Below are positions 33,997 to 42,417 of a DNA stretch of 64,000 nucleotides, piece after piece. Source of the DNA: Candidatus Thermochlorobacteriaceae bacterium (lineage in GTDB: Bacteria > Bacteroidota > Chlorobiia > Chlorobiales > Thermochlorobacteraceae); the NCBI GenBank assembly GCA_029263855.1, contig JAJUFC010000001.1, positions 248,001-312,000 of the forward strand, given 5' to 3'. A program made the position numbers and the translations under genes. Every line of letters begins with the position of its first letter. Position 1 is the stretch's first letter. Below the pieces are notes generated by a model. The model worked only from the letters and a program-made list of their open reading frames with translations, had not been told where the DNA came from and did not search any database.

Positions 33997-35151
33997 TTAA
34001 GAAGCAAGAACGTCGTGGTAGAGGTGCTCATAGATTGGAACAATTTGTTCTGTATCAAATTGAAGAGCAGTTTGACGCGCATGATGCGAAAAGGTTTCCC
34101 AACGCGCTCGCGAATCGAGAATGTGTAACACGTGCGACGCCATCGCCTCAATCGCACCGACTTCCGAAAGGAAACCGTTAAATCCATGTGTAACGAGTTC
34201 AGGTAATCCGCCGATGTTTGAACAAACCACTGGCACGCCGCACGACATCGCCTCTAACGCCGCCAATCCAAACGATTCCGATTCGCTTGGCATCAGCATC
34301 ACGTCGGCGATTGAGAGCAACTCGACAACTGCTTCTTGCTTGCCAAGAAAGCGCACGCAATCAGAAATTTTGAGGTCGCGCGCAAGATGTTCGGCTTCGG
34401 CACGCTCGACGCCGTCGCCAACCAAAAGCAGTCGTGAGGGAATTTCACGGTGGACTTTTTCAAAAACGCGAATCACATCTTTGACGCGCTTCAACGGACG
34501 AAAGTTGGAGAGATGAATGAGAATATGCTCGTCTTTCGTTGCAAACGCCGCACGGAATCGCTCTGAATCTGCCTTGCGGGAAAACTCTTTTGTGTCGACA
34601 AAATTTTTAACAACATGAATCGGGCGTGTCGGAGAGAAATCTTCAATCGTTTTCATCTTCAAGTAATCCGATACGGTGGTTACCATGTCGGATTGATTGA
34701 TGCCCAAGCGCACTGCACCACTCAAACTCCGGTCGCTTCCGACAAGCGTAATATCAGTGCCGTGAAGTGTGGTAACGATTTTGGCTTCTTTGCATTGATG
34801 GGTGATGCTCGCTCTATCGCGCTGAATTTCGCGGGCTAAAAACGCGCTAATCGCATGTGGAATTGCATAATGCACATGCACCAAATCCAACTCTTCATAA
34901 CACATCACTTCCGCCATTTTGGACGCAAGTGAAATCGAGTAGGGCGGATATTCAAAAAGCGGGTAAGTATTGATGTCGACTTCGTGATAGAAAATGTTTT
35001 CCGAAAACGTGCGAAGCCGAAACGGCAGGCTATAACTGATAAAGTGGATAATGTGTCCGCGCTCAGAAAGTGCTTTGCCAAGTTCTGTTGCGACAACGCC
35101 GCTCCCGCCATATGTGGGGTAACAAGTAATTCCGATTTTTAGCCGTTGCAT
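33997..35151 (-). CDS. bshA: N-acetyl-alpha-D-glucosaminyl L-malate synthase (bacillithiol pathway)
   Basis: 384 aa GT4-type retaining glycosyltransferase. It joins N-acetylglucosamine from UDP-GlcNAc to L-malate, the first step of bacillithiol synthesis. The N-terminus KIGITCYPTYGGSGVVATELGK, the TTLHGTDITLVG segment, HLSNFRPLKRVKDVIRVF, LLLVGDGVERAEAE and the ESFGLAALEAMSCGVPVV nucleotide-binding motif all match BshA closely. Green sulfur bacteria are known to make a bacillithiol-type thiol (N-methyl-bacillithiol). BshB and BshC are not in the window. The gene starts 2 nt after thiS, so it is the end of a thiO-thiS-bshA cluster. Confidence 0.94.
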   Translation of the reverse strand: MQRLKIGITCYPTYGGSGVVATELGKALSERGHIIHFISYSLPFRLRTFSENIFYHEVDINTYPLFEYPPYSISLASKMAEVMCYEELDLVHVHYAIPHAISAFLAREIQRDRASITHQCKEAKIVTTLHGTDITLVGSDRSLSGAVRLGINQSDMVTTVSDYLKMKTIEDFSPTRPIHVVKNFVDTKEFSRKADSERFRAAFATKDEHILIHLSNFRPLKRVKDVIRVFEKVHREIPSRLLLVGDGVERAEAEHLARDLKISDCVRFLGKQEAVVELLSIADVMLMPSESESFGLAALEAMSCGVPVVCSNIGGLPELVTHGFNGFLSEVGAIEAMASHVLHILDSRARWETFSHHARQTALQFDTEQIVPIYEHLYHDVLAS

Positions 35152-35153
35152 AT

Positions 35154-35363
35154 TTATCCGCCTTGTGTGGCTCTAACGATTTCAAGCCTGTCGCCGTCTT
35201 GAACTCGCAGTTTTTCCCATTGCGACTTCATCACAACCTCGTCGTTGTAAGCGACAGCAATGCCTTTCTGCTCGGCAGTAACACCGTTCTGCGCAAGAAG
35301 TTCTGCTAATGTGAGCGCGTGAGGCAGTTCTGTAAGTTTTCCGTTAATAATAATTTTCATCAT
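35154..35363 (-). CDS. thiS: Thiamine biosynthesis sulfur carrier ThiS
   Basis: 69 aa with a beta-grasp pattern and the essential C-terminal Gly-Gly (RATQGG). ThiS is adenylated and thiocarboxylated on that terminal glycine and gives sulfur to the thiazole ring of thiamine. The start overlaps the thiO stop by 4 nt (ATGA), so translation is likely coupled. ThiG and ThiF are not adjacent. Confidence 0.93.
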   Translation of the reverse strand: MMKIIINGKLTELPHALTLAELLAQNGVTAEQKGIAVAYNDEVVMKSQWEKLRVQDGDRLEIVRATQGG

Positions 35364-36502
35364 CGCGTAAATGGCTCGTGATAAAAAAAGCGAGAAGCAG
35401 TAAATGGCTTTGCTTCGTCAGAGAAAACGCCGTCTAAAATGCAGGTCGTCATTTCGTAAGCCGTTACAGGTGTGAGCAAAATGCCGTGTCGATAATGTCC
35501 TGTGGCATAGAAGATGTTCGGATAGGGCGATTCACCCAAAATCGGTTCGTTATCGCGCGAAGCAGGGCGCAATCCGACGCGCACTTCTTGAAGCGTCATT
35601 TCGTAAATCGCTGGCACGGCTTCGTAGCCCTCATGCAACAAATCCATCACGCCGCCCGCTGTAATGCTTTCATCAAAACCGCGTTCTTCGCTTGTTGCGC
35701 CGACGACCAATCGTCCGTCGTGTTTTGGCGCAAGATACACCCGTGGCGAGCGAACAACTTTGAATAATGCAAGGTCTTTGCTCATTTGAAGGGTCAGAAT
35801 TTGCCCCTTCACAGGGCGCACGGGCGGAAGGTGTTCATCGGGAATTCCAACGATGCGTCGAGACCAACAGCCTATTGCCAAAATAAGCCGCGAAAATTGA
35901 ATCGCGCCGTATTCAGTTCTCAACGTATGTGCTGAAACATCAACCGAATGTGCGTCGCAGTGCTCAATGACCGTGCCGCCTTTATTCACAAACGCTCGTC
36001 TTAACGCCGTTACGAGCAAGCGATTATCAATTTGCGCATCATTTGGAAGCCAAAGCCCAGAGACGACTTTCGGCGAAAGCATCGGTTCAAGGTCGCGCGC
36101 TTTTGTGCCGCTAATCCACTCAGAAGGGAGTTTGAGTGATTTGCGAAAGTCGTAAAGGCGTTTGAGAAATTCGGAGTCATCTCGGTCTAAGCCAATCATC
36201 AGCGTGCCGCATCGGTCTATCGGAACGTCAATCCCTGAATCTTCTTTGAGTTCGGAAAGAAACTGAGGATAGAGCGCGAGGCTTTTTTCGCCGAACTTCA
36301 AAAAGTCCATTTCCTCGAAGCCGACTTCGGCATTTGGTGCGAGCATTCCCGCCGCTAGCCAACTTGCGGCTTTGCCCACTTCGCCTTTATCAATCAGCGT
36401 TACCTCAACCTCTCGGCGCAAGAGTTGCCAACCAATCGAAAGCCCAATAACGCCGCCGCCAACAATCACGACATCAGATTTTGCAGGTAAATTCTCGTTC
36501 AT
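35360..36502 (-). CDS. thiO: Glycine oxidase ThiO (FAD)
   Basis: About 380 aa from the ATG at 36502; an in-frame TTG 9 nt further up is a poorer start. The N-terminus VVIVGGGVIGLSIGWQL is the FAD-binding GxGxxG fold, and the DAO-family ending TGHYRHGILLTPVTAY is present. ThiO oxidises glycine to the imine that ThiG joins with the ThiS sulfur to form the thiazole of thiamine. Overlap with thiS by 4 nt supports that role over a general D-amino-acid oxidase. It begins 9 nt after the stop of an unknown secreted protein. Confidence 0.92.
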   Translation of the reverse strand: MNENLPAKSDVVIVGGGVIGLSIGWQLLRREVEVTLIDKGEVGKAASWLAAGMLAPNAEVGFEEMDFLKFGEKSLALYPQFLSELKEDSGIDVPIDRCGTLMIGLDRDDSEFLKRLYDFRKSLKLPSEWISGTKARDLEPMLSPKVVSGLWLPNDAQIDNRLLVTALRRAFVNKGGTVIEHCDAHSVDVSAHTLRTEYGAIQFSRLILAIGCWSRRIVGIPDEHLPPVRPVKGQILTLQMSKDLALFKVVRSPRVYLAPKHDGRLVVGATSEERGFDESITAGGVMDLLHEGYEAVPAIYEMTLQEVRVGLRPASRDNEPILGESPYPNIFYATGHYRHGILLTPVTAYEMTTCILDGVFSDEAKPFTASRFFYHEPFTR

Positions 36503-36511
36503 ACAATTCAA

Positions 36512-37390
36512 TTAACTGTCTTCCAAAAAAGGATATTCAATTCCAAGTTCCTCGCCTGTAAAGCCATCAATGTAAAGACGCACAATCGGTTTTTTATAGC
36601 CAATCTCAATTTCAACTTCATAGGCTAAATGCACTTCTGACGAGCGCAGGCGTCGCTCAATCATTTCGCCTTGTTCGTTTTCAATATCTTCATAATCGCG
36701 CACTTCATAAACGCACACACGTTTGACCTTAATGACATCAATTCTGTCGACCAAATACGAAAACGATTTCTCCCCCAAATCTACATTGAACCGACGATAA
36801 AGAAGAGACTTTGTAAGTTGGTTCGCCGAAATTTGAACGGTATCAATCGGCAATATGCTCTTGCGAATCGAGGTCGAGGCAAGCACCGCAATTTCACCAT
36901 CTTTGCCAATCACGAATTCAATCTTGCCTTTTGTTTTGCCACCCGCGCGATAGCCATTCTGATAATCTGAACGCTCAAACAAGATGCTTCTGTAACCGTT
37001 TTCCTCGACAATTGAGTTGAGAATGATTTGGCTCGATTGCGTGTGAAAGAGAAAAGTGTTTTCATCGATGAAGCGGCGAACGGCTATCAGCAGCGCGGTT
37101 GTCGTGTCGCGATTTTTCAAATGTGGTTTGTAGTTGAGCACAATCGGCTTTGCCGCGTAGGCAAGTTGATTAATCGTGCAACCGACGGAATCCAAAATCT
37201 CTCTCAAATAAATGAATTGATATTTCTCTTTGAAGGCGCGATAAGAAGCGTGAAACGATTGAAACGCCGTCGAGTCAAAAGTGATTTGAGCGGGATACGA
37301 TTTAGGAACGCGCAGTTGGTTTGTTTTGAGCGACTGTCCGTGAAGAGTCGTTACTGACAAAAGAAAAATCCAAAGGAACAAGACGCGCAT
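36512..37390 (-). CDS. Secreted protein of unknown function
   Basis: 292 aa with a signal peptide (MRVLFLWIFLLSVTTLHGQ). I do not recognise the family. The middle has a KTKGKIEFVIGKDGEIAVLAST segment followed by VQISANQLTKSLLY. A C-terminal stretch (LAYEVEIEIGYKKPIVRLYIDGFTGEEL) resembles the repeated strand-helix pattern of PepSY/FTP propeptide domains, which often inhibit peptidases; this is a loose visual match only. It sits between purQ and thiO on the same strand (27-nt and 9-nt gaps). Confidence 0.75.
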   Translation of the reverse strand: MRVLFLWIFLLSVTTLHGQSLKTNQLRVPKSYPAQITFDSTAFQSFHASYRAFKEKYQFIYLREILDSVGCTINQLAYAAKPIVLNYKPHLKNRDTTTALLIAVRRFIDENTFLFHTQSSQIILNSIVEENGYRSILFERSDYQNGYRAGGKTKGKIEFVIGKDGEIAVLASTSIRKSILPIDTVQISANQLTKSLLYRRFNVDLGEKSFSYLVDRIDVIKVKRVCVYEVRDYEDIENEQGEMIERRLRSSEVHLAYEVEIEIGYKKPIVRLYIDGFTGEELGIEYPFLEDS

Positions 37391-37417
37391 GGCAAAACCA
37401 TTCAGATTAGAGAAATG

Positions 37418-38128
37418 CTAAACTGTTTGAACGAGAAAGCTGCTTACAAGCGATTCAAAAAGTTTGCGTCCGTCGGTTGAGCCGAGCAGGGCTTCGCTGG
37501 CGCGTTCAGGGTGAGGCATTAAGCCGAGCACATTTTTCTTTTCGTTAGAGATGCCTGCAATGTTGAGAAGTGAGCCGTTCGGATTGGCTTCAGGAGTAAG
37601 ATAGCCATCTTTATCGCAGTAGGTAAAGATGATTTGACGATTGGCTTGAAGTTTTTTGAGCGTGTCGTTGTCGGCGTAGTAGTTGCCTTCGCCGTGTGCA
37701 ATCGGAATGCGGAGCACGTCGCCCGTTTGGTAGCGACTAGTGAAAATCGTTTCGTTATTTTCAACGCGAATGAAAACGTGTTTTGAAATGAATCGGCGAT
37801 TGATGTTGCGAAGCAATGCGCCTTCCAAAAGCCCGCACTCGGTCAGGATTTGAAAGCCATTGCAAATTCCGAGAACAGGATTGCCGCGTGTGGCGAAATC
37901 AATTACTTCAGTCATGACGGGAGAAAATTTGGCGATTGCGCCTGTGCGCAAATAATCGCCGAAAGAAAATCCGCCGGGCAGAATCACCGCGTCAACATTT
38001 TTGAGCGTGTGCTCTTTGTGCCAGAGCATCACGGCTTCGGTGTTGGGAAGTGAATTGACAACGGCTTGTGCGTCGTGGTCGCAATTTGAGCCGGGAAAAA
38101 CCACAATGCCAATGCGAAGTTTAGACAT
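37418..38128 (-). CDS. purQ: Phosphoribosylformylglycinamidine synthase glutaminase subunit PurQ
   Basis: 236 aa class I glutamine amidotransferase. It hydrolyses glutamine and delivers ammonia to PurL in step four of purine synthesis, together with PurS. The triad is visible: Cys89 in LGICNGFQ, His206 and Glu208 in MPHPERA. The N-terminal [13 protein letters not shown] and [13 protein letters not shown] are typical. The small-PurL system needs PurS and PurL elsewhere. It begins 2 nt after the E1 gene stop, an unusual pairing that may be just operon stacking. Confidence 0.96.
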   Translation of the reverse strand: MSKLRIGIVVFPGSNCDHDAQAVVNSLPNTEAVMLWHKEHTLKNVDAVILPGGFSFGDYLRTGAIAKFSPVMTEVIDFATRGNPVLGICNGFQILTECGLLEGALLRNINRRFISKHVFIRVENNETIFTSRYQTGDVLRIPIAHGEGNYYADNDTLKKLQANRQIIFTYCDKDGYLTPEANPNGSLLNIAGISNEKKNVLGLMPHPERASEALLGSTDGRKLFESLVSSFLVQTV

Positions 38129-38130
38129 AC

Positions 38131-40137
38131 TTAAAAGTTGAGAAGTTCGATTAGTTTTTCTTTCAATCTCCGTTTCGCAAGAAACTCTTTTTCAAGCACA
38201 GTAGAAAATGGAACAGGCGTATCGAGCGAACCCAAACGCATGACGGGCGCGTCAAGGTAGCGAAAACAGTATTCGCCAATCCATGCCGAAAGTTCCGCGC
38301 CAACGCCCATCGTGAGCGTATCTTCATGCAAGACAAGGCACTTGCTTGTTTTCCGCACAGAATCAAAAATCGTGTCTTTATCAAACGGCAGAAGCGTGCG
38401 CAAATCAATAATGTCGAGTTGATTCGCAAACTCTTTAACCAATTCCAATGCCCAATGAACGCCCGCGCCGTAGGTAACAATCGTTGCGCGCTCCCCTATT
38501 GAGACCACATTCGCAACGCCAAGAGGCACGTTGTAATAGCCATCGGGAACATCGCTCTCAATGCTCCGATACAGTGCCTTATGCTCAAAAAAGAGAACAG
38601 GATTTTCCTCGAGTAGCGATGTCGTCAGCAAGCCTTTGGCATCAAAGGGCGATGAAGGATAAACGATTTTCAATCCCGGAATGTGGGCGAAAATTGCCTC
38701 TAAACTTTGCGAATGAAACGGACCCGCACCCACGCCTGCACCAGTGGGCAAACGAACAAGAACTTTAACCCCATGCCCCCATCGGTAATGTGTTTTAGCA
38801 AGGTTGTTGATGATTTGGCTGAAAGCGCATGAAACGAAGTCTGCAAATTGCATTTCAACGATTGCGCGTTTGCCCGCGAGCGAAAGTCCAAGTGCGCATG
38901 CGATTGCGCCCGATTCCAATATCGGCGTATTGCGAACTCGCGCTTTGCTAAATTCCTCTATAAACCCGTCAGTGATTTTGAACACGCCGCCATATTCGGC
39001 AATGTCTTGTCCCATCATCACAATCGACGTGTCTCGGCGCATCGCCTCGCGTAAGCCGTCGGAAATCGCGTTGATAAATCGCTTTTTAGTTTTATTGTTG
39101 GAATTTGGCAAGGCAAGCGTGTAGCGTTTCGGCGCATAAACATCGGCAAGTTCTTCGTCAGAATTTGGAACAAGTGGCGATTCTTTGAAAACGGCATTCC
39201 AAGCGTCGTCAATTTGCTGCTTGAATTCCTGTTTTGTGGTGGAAATGATTTCTTCATTGAGTAGTCCGATATCCATCAAGAACCGCTCATAATTTTGAAC
39301 GGGGTCTTTTTTCGCCCATTCGTCGAGGAGATGTTGCGGAACATATTTCGTGCCGCTGGCTTCTTCGTGTCCGCGCATTCGGAAAGTGAGGGCTTCAACA
39401 AGCACAGGCTTTGGGTTGCGACGCATTTCGGCGGCAAGTTGGGAGATGGTTTGATAGACTTCCAAGATGTTGTTGCCATCGATTTGAACACCATCTATGC
39501 CGTAGCCGATGGCTTTATCGGCGATGGATTTGCAACGGAACTGCTCGCTCGTGGGTGTGGAAAGTCCGTAGCCGTTGTTCTCGACAAGAAAAATCACGGG
39601 CAAATCCCAAACAGCGGCAAGGTTGAGTGCCTCGTGAAAGTCGCCTTCGGAAGTGCCGCCTTCGCCTGAAAAGGCAAGTGCGATGACGGGTTCGCCGTCG
39701 AGTTGATTGGCGAGCGCGACGCCATTGGCAACGCCGAGCATTGCGCCCAAGTGCGAAATCATGCCGATGATGCGGTGTTCGGGCGCGCCGAAGTGAAACG
39801 AGCGGTCGCGTCCTTTGGTGTAGCCTGCTTTGCCGCCTTCCCACTGCGAAAAGAGTTTTTGAAGCGGAAGATTTCGCGAAGTGAAAACGCCAAGATTGCG
39901 ATGGAGTGGAAAAATGTAATCGCTTTCGCGTAAGGCTTTCGTCGCGCCAACAGCGATGGCTTCTTGTCCGATGCCTGAAAACCACTTTGAGAGTTTGTTC
40001 TGACGCAAAAGTCGCAAACTTTTTTCCTCGATTAAACGCGGCAATAGAAGCGCGCGATAAAGATCGAGCAAAAGTTCATCAGAAAAATTCTGGCGGTCGC
40101 GGCGAATCGCAGTGTCCGTGATGGTTGTCATGGTCAA
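38131..40137 (-). CDS. Fused alpha-beta E1 of a 2-oxoacid dehydrogenase complex (branched-chain/pyruvate type)
   Basis: 668 aa. Residues 1 to about 330 are E1-alpha, with the thiamine diphosphate motif as [24 protein letters not shown]...VENN; residues about 345-668 are E1-beta ([35 protein letters not shown]...). Single-chain alpha-beta fusions are common for branched-chain E1 in Bacteroidota and relatives. The enzyme decarboxylates a 2-oxoacid and passes the acyl group to lipoyl-E2. Substrate choice (2-oxoisovalerate or pyruvate) is not certain. No E2 or E3 lies beside it. The ATG at 40137 or 40131 both fit. Confidence 0.92.
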   Translation of the reverse strand: MTMTTITDTAIRRDRQNFSDELLLDLYRALLLPRLIEEKSLRLLRQNKLSKWFSGIGQEAIAVGATKALRESDYIFPLHRNLGVFTSRNLPLQKLFSQWEGGKAGYTKGRDRSFHFGAPEHRIIGMISHLGAMLGVANGVALANQLDGEPVIALAFSGEGGTSEGDFHEALNLAAVWDLPVIFLVENNGYGLSTPTSEQFRCKSIADKAIGYGIDGVQIDGNNILEVYQTISQLAAEMRRNPKPVLVEALTFRMRGHEEASGTKYVPQHLLDEWAKKDPVQNYERFLMDIGLLNEEIISTTKQEFKQQIDDAWNAVFKESPLVPNSDEELADVYAPKRYTLALPNSNNKTKKRFINAISDGLREAMRRDTSIVMMGQDIAEYGGVFKITDGFIEEFSKARVRNTPILESGAIACALGLSLAGKRAIVEMQFADFVSCAFSQIINNLAKTHYRWGHGVKVLVRLPTGAGVGAGPFHSQSLEAIFAHIPGLKIVYPSSPFDAKGLLTTSLLEENPVLFFEHKALYRSIESDVPDGYYNVPLGVANVVSIGERATIVTYGAGVHWALELVKEFANQLDIIDLRTLLPFDKDTIFDSVRKTSKCLVLHEDTLTMGVGAELSAWIGEYCFRYLDAPVMRLGSLDTPVPFSTVLEKEFLAKRRLKEKLIELLNF

Positions 40138-40151
40138 AATGTTAAGTCGGG

Positions 40152-40159
40152 CAAAGATA
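40152..40159 (-). promoter_or_regulatory. Possible TAnnTTTG promoter element for the E1-purQ genes
   Basis: TATCTTTG on the minus strand, 14 nt before the E1 start, in the short gap after the serine hydrolase gene. The upstream TTG is 25 nt away, longer than usual. If real, the leader would be only a few bases. Confidence 0.3.
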
Positions 40160-40161
40160 GG

Positions 40162-41274
40162 TTATTTCGTCCGTTCTAAATCTTCAAGAATCGCGTCATG
40201 AAGGGCGCGTCGGACAGAGAGAATTTGGCGATTGGAAGAAGTTGGATAAACGCGATTGGTGAGGAAAATCACGCAAAGGTTTCGGGACTTATCAATCCAA
40301 AGGCTCGTGCCAGTGAAGCCTGTGTGCCCAAAGGTTTGCATGGAGAAGTATTTACCTGTTGAGGTCTTTTCGTTGTTGGTGCGCATATCCCATCCGAGTG
40401 CGCGGAGTTTGTGCTTCGGGTCGCGCGTGGTGAATTGCTCGATGATTTGCGGTGTAAAGAAACGAAGCGAATCGAGCGTGCCGCCATTGAGAAGCGGGAG
40501 CATAAGGCGCAAAATGTCGCTTGCGTTGCCGAACAATCCGGCGTTGCCTGAAACGCCCCGAAGCATTGCCGCCGTCGGGTCGTGAACTTTGGGACGAGGA
40601 AAAGAGGACTTCCAATGCGTATCGACTTCGGTTGGTGCAATGCGATACGAGAGCGAATCGGGCGGAAGGAACATCAAGTTCTTCAAGCCAAGCGGCTGTG
40701 CGAAGGTTTCGGCGAAGTGTTCATTTAGCCGCTTGCCTGAAAGGGCTTCAACGACTTTGCCGAGCAGAACGAAATTGAGGTCGCTGTAAATCGTTGTGTC
40801 GCCAATGCGGCGAATGAGCGTGTCGCTGTAAATCCTTGATAGGACTTGCGTTTCGGTTGAACAGCAGTCGTAATAACGCCGAAATGCAACCAAGCCTGAT
40901 TGATGCAAGAGCAAATCGCGAAGCGTGAGGTGCTCCTTTCCGCCGTTGGCGGTTTGTGGGAGAAACTTTTTGAGCGAATCATCGAGTTGGACTTTACCTT
41001 CACTGTGAAACTTCATCAATGAAAGCGTAACGGCAAGCGGCTTAGTGAGCGAAGCGAGGTCGTAAAGCGTGAGCGTATCGGTGTTGCGCGCGGAAGGTGC
41101 GTAAGTAAGCTTTCCAAAACTCTCGTGCAAGAAAACCTTTCCATCTTTCCAAATCAGAAGTGTAGCAGAAGGAAATGCACCGTTTCGGATAGAAGCCTCG
41201 ACAACGGCGCGAGTCTTAGCAAAATCGGGCGATTGCGTTTGAAAGCAGAGAATCAGCGCAATAAGAAGCGTCAT
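40162..41274 (-). CDS. Secreted serine hydrolase of the beta-lactamase class C/EstB family
   Basis: 370 aa with a short hydrophobic N-terminus (MTLLIALILCF). The nucleophile motif SxxK is SLTK, the second motif Tyr-Ser-Asp is in YSDLNFVLLGKV, and HTGFTG is the third (KTG-equivalent). This set marks penicillin-binding-protein-like carboxylesterases and D-alanyl peptidases; true beta-lactamase action is not implied. The start overlaps the AraC gene stop by 4 nt, so the two are translationally coupled. The substrate is unknown. Confidence 0.88.
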   Translation of the reverse strand: MTLLIALILCFQTQSPDFAKTRAVVEASIRNGAFPSATLLIWKDGKVFLHESFGKLTYAPSARNTDTLTLYDLASLTKPLAVTLSLMKFHSEGKVQLDDSLKKFLPQTANGGKEHLTLRDLLLHQSGLVAFRRYYDCCSTETQVLSRIYSDTLIRRIGDTTIYSDLNFVLLGKVVEALSGKRLNEHFAETFAQPLGLKNLMFLPPDSLSYRIAPTEVDTHWKSSFPRPKVHDPTAAMLRGVSGNAGLFGNASDILRLMLPLLNGGTLDSLRFFTPQIIEQFTTRDPKHKLRALGWDMRTNNEKTSTGKYFSMQTFGHTGFTGTSLWIDKSRNLCVIFLTNRVYPTSSNRQILSVRRALHDAILEDLERTK

Positions 41275-42194
41275 GATTTGCTGTTCGTCAATGCGGTTTG
41301 TAAAAGCTCTTGTTGGAATGTGCGGGGCGATTTCCCAACATAGTATTTGAACACGCGGTCAAAATAGGCAACGCTACTGAATCCAAGTTGATAGCATACT
41401 TCCGAAACCGAGAGGTGGGAGTAGGCAAGATACTGTTTAGCAAGTTTAATCCGCTCTTGATTGATGAACTCAATCGGTGTAATCCCAAATTCCTGCTTGA
41501 AACTGCGGAAGAAGTGTTGGCGGCTCATACAACTTTTTTTGCAAAGGTCTTCGATGCAGATGCGCTCGTGCAAATGCTGTTTGATGTAGTCAATCGCGGC
41601 GGCAAGGCGATTGTGTTGAACCCGTTGATTGCACTCTTTCAAGAGAAGCAGTTTGGCTTGTGTTTGCATGGCGCGCACCAAGAGTTCGCGCAATTTAAGT
41701 GAGGCGAGAATGTCTTTGGCAGGCTCGTCGTCGACGAAAATTTGAACGAGTTGATGAATGGTTTGAACCAAACGAGGGTCATCTCCTAAGTAGAAATTGA
41801 CGTGGTCCAAATCCCACAAGTGATTATCAAGTTTTGGAAATCGCTCGTTGAGGTCTGCGATAACTTCACGAATCAATTCAGGTGATATGGCAAGCGCAAG
41901 GCATCGGGTTGGATTTTCCATCGTGGCTTCGGGGAAGTCTATGCGCATCAATTCATTGGCGGGCAAAATGAGCGACTGGTTTGGAAGAAACTCAAATTCA
42001 TGGTGATGTGAAAGATGCATGACTTTCTTGCCTTGAATCATCGTAACAGCAATCGGCTCTCGGAATTGGAGTTCGACGGAATGGCATCGCTGGTAGGTTT
42101 CAAAAAGATTGAGTTCGGAATTTTCAAGCGTGTAGACGCTACGATTTTCAATCAGGGTTTGCAAGCGTTTTTCGAGGCGGCGCGACAGCGGCAT
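41271..42194 (-). CDS. AraC-family transcriptional regulator, divergent from alcohol/aldehyde dehydrogenase genes
   Basis: 307 aa. The N-terminal region looks like the AraC_N-type sensing domain (residues about 30-140, a cupin-like strand pattern), and the C-terminal two helix-turn-helix motifs span about residues 203-300 (RICIEDLCKKSCMSRQHFFRSFKQEF and VSEVCYQLGFSSVAYFDRVFKYYVGKSP). It is divergent from the aldehyde dehydrogenase gene across 223 bp holding a 21-bp-spaced direct repeat, the standard geometry of an AraC-type site. I infer it activates that operon in response to an alcohol or aldehyde. It is coupled to the serine hydrolase gene by a 4-nt overlap. Confidence 0.93.
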   Translation of the reverse strand: MPLSRRLEKRLQTLIENRSVYTLENSELNLFETYQRCHSVELQFREPIAVTMIQGKKVMHLSHHHEFEFLPNQSLILPANELMRIDFPEATMENPTRCLALAISPELIREVIADLNERFPKLDNHLWDLDHVNFYLGDDPRLVQTIHQLVQIFVDDEPAKDILASLKLRELLVRAMQTQAKLLLLKECNQRVQHNRLAAAIDYIKQHLHERICIEDLCKKSCMSRQHFFRSFKQEFGITPIEFINQERIKLAKQYLAYSHLSVSEVCYQLGFSSVAYFDRVFKYYVGKSPRTFQQELLQTALTNSKS

Positions 42195-42237
42195 ATCTTT
42201 ACTCCTTTCATTGTGCCGAAAAGGGAATCGGCGATGT

Positions 42238-42396
42238 GGTTAATTGGAAGTAATTTGGAACATACGGCAAAATCATCTCAAAGCAAAAAGAGACAATTGT
42301 GCAAAAAGATGCGACGATAGTGCAACACAATTTGAAAACCATTGTTGAACTTCACCACAATGCCAATCGGCAGAGATTTCCAATTTCCAATTAACC
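42238..42396. repeat. 12-bp inverted repeat flanking the AraC-aldehyde dehydrogenase intergenic region
   Basis: GGTTAATTGGAA at 42238-42249 has its exact inverse TTCCAATTAACC at 42385-42396. One arm lies 44 bp from the AraC start and the other 21 bp from the aldehyde dehydrogenase start, just before its ribosome site. The symmetric placement suggests paired regulator sites or a loop. Confidence 0.6.
42299..42325 (+). promoter_or_regulatory. Candidate AraC-type operator (21-bp spaced direct repeat)
   Basis: GTGCAA occurs at 42299-42304 and again at 42320-42325, exactly 21 bp apart. Tandem half-sites at two helical turns are what AraC-family activators usually bind. The pair sits 93 bp before the aldehyde dehydrogenase start. 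AATTGTG and CACAATT at the outer edges form an additional inverted repeat (42295-42332). Confidence 0.5.
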
Positions 42397-42417
42397 AAAT
42401 CAGTAAGGAGACTGTTT

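Noticed and set aside
40162-41274. Antibiotic-resistance beta-lactamase
   Set aside because: Motifs fit the broad class C-like esterase/peptidase family; nothing points to beta-lactam hydrolysis.
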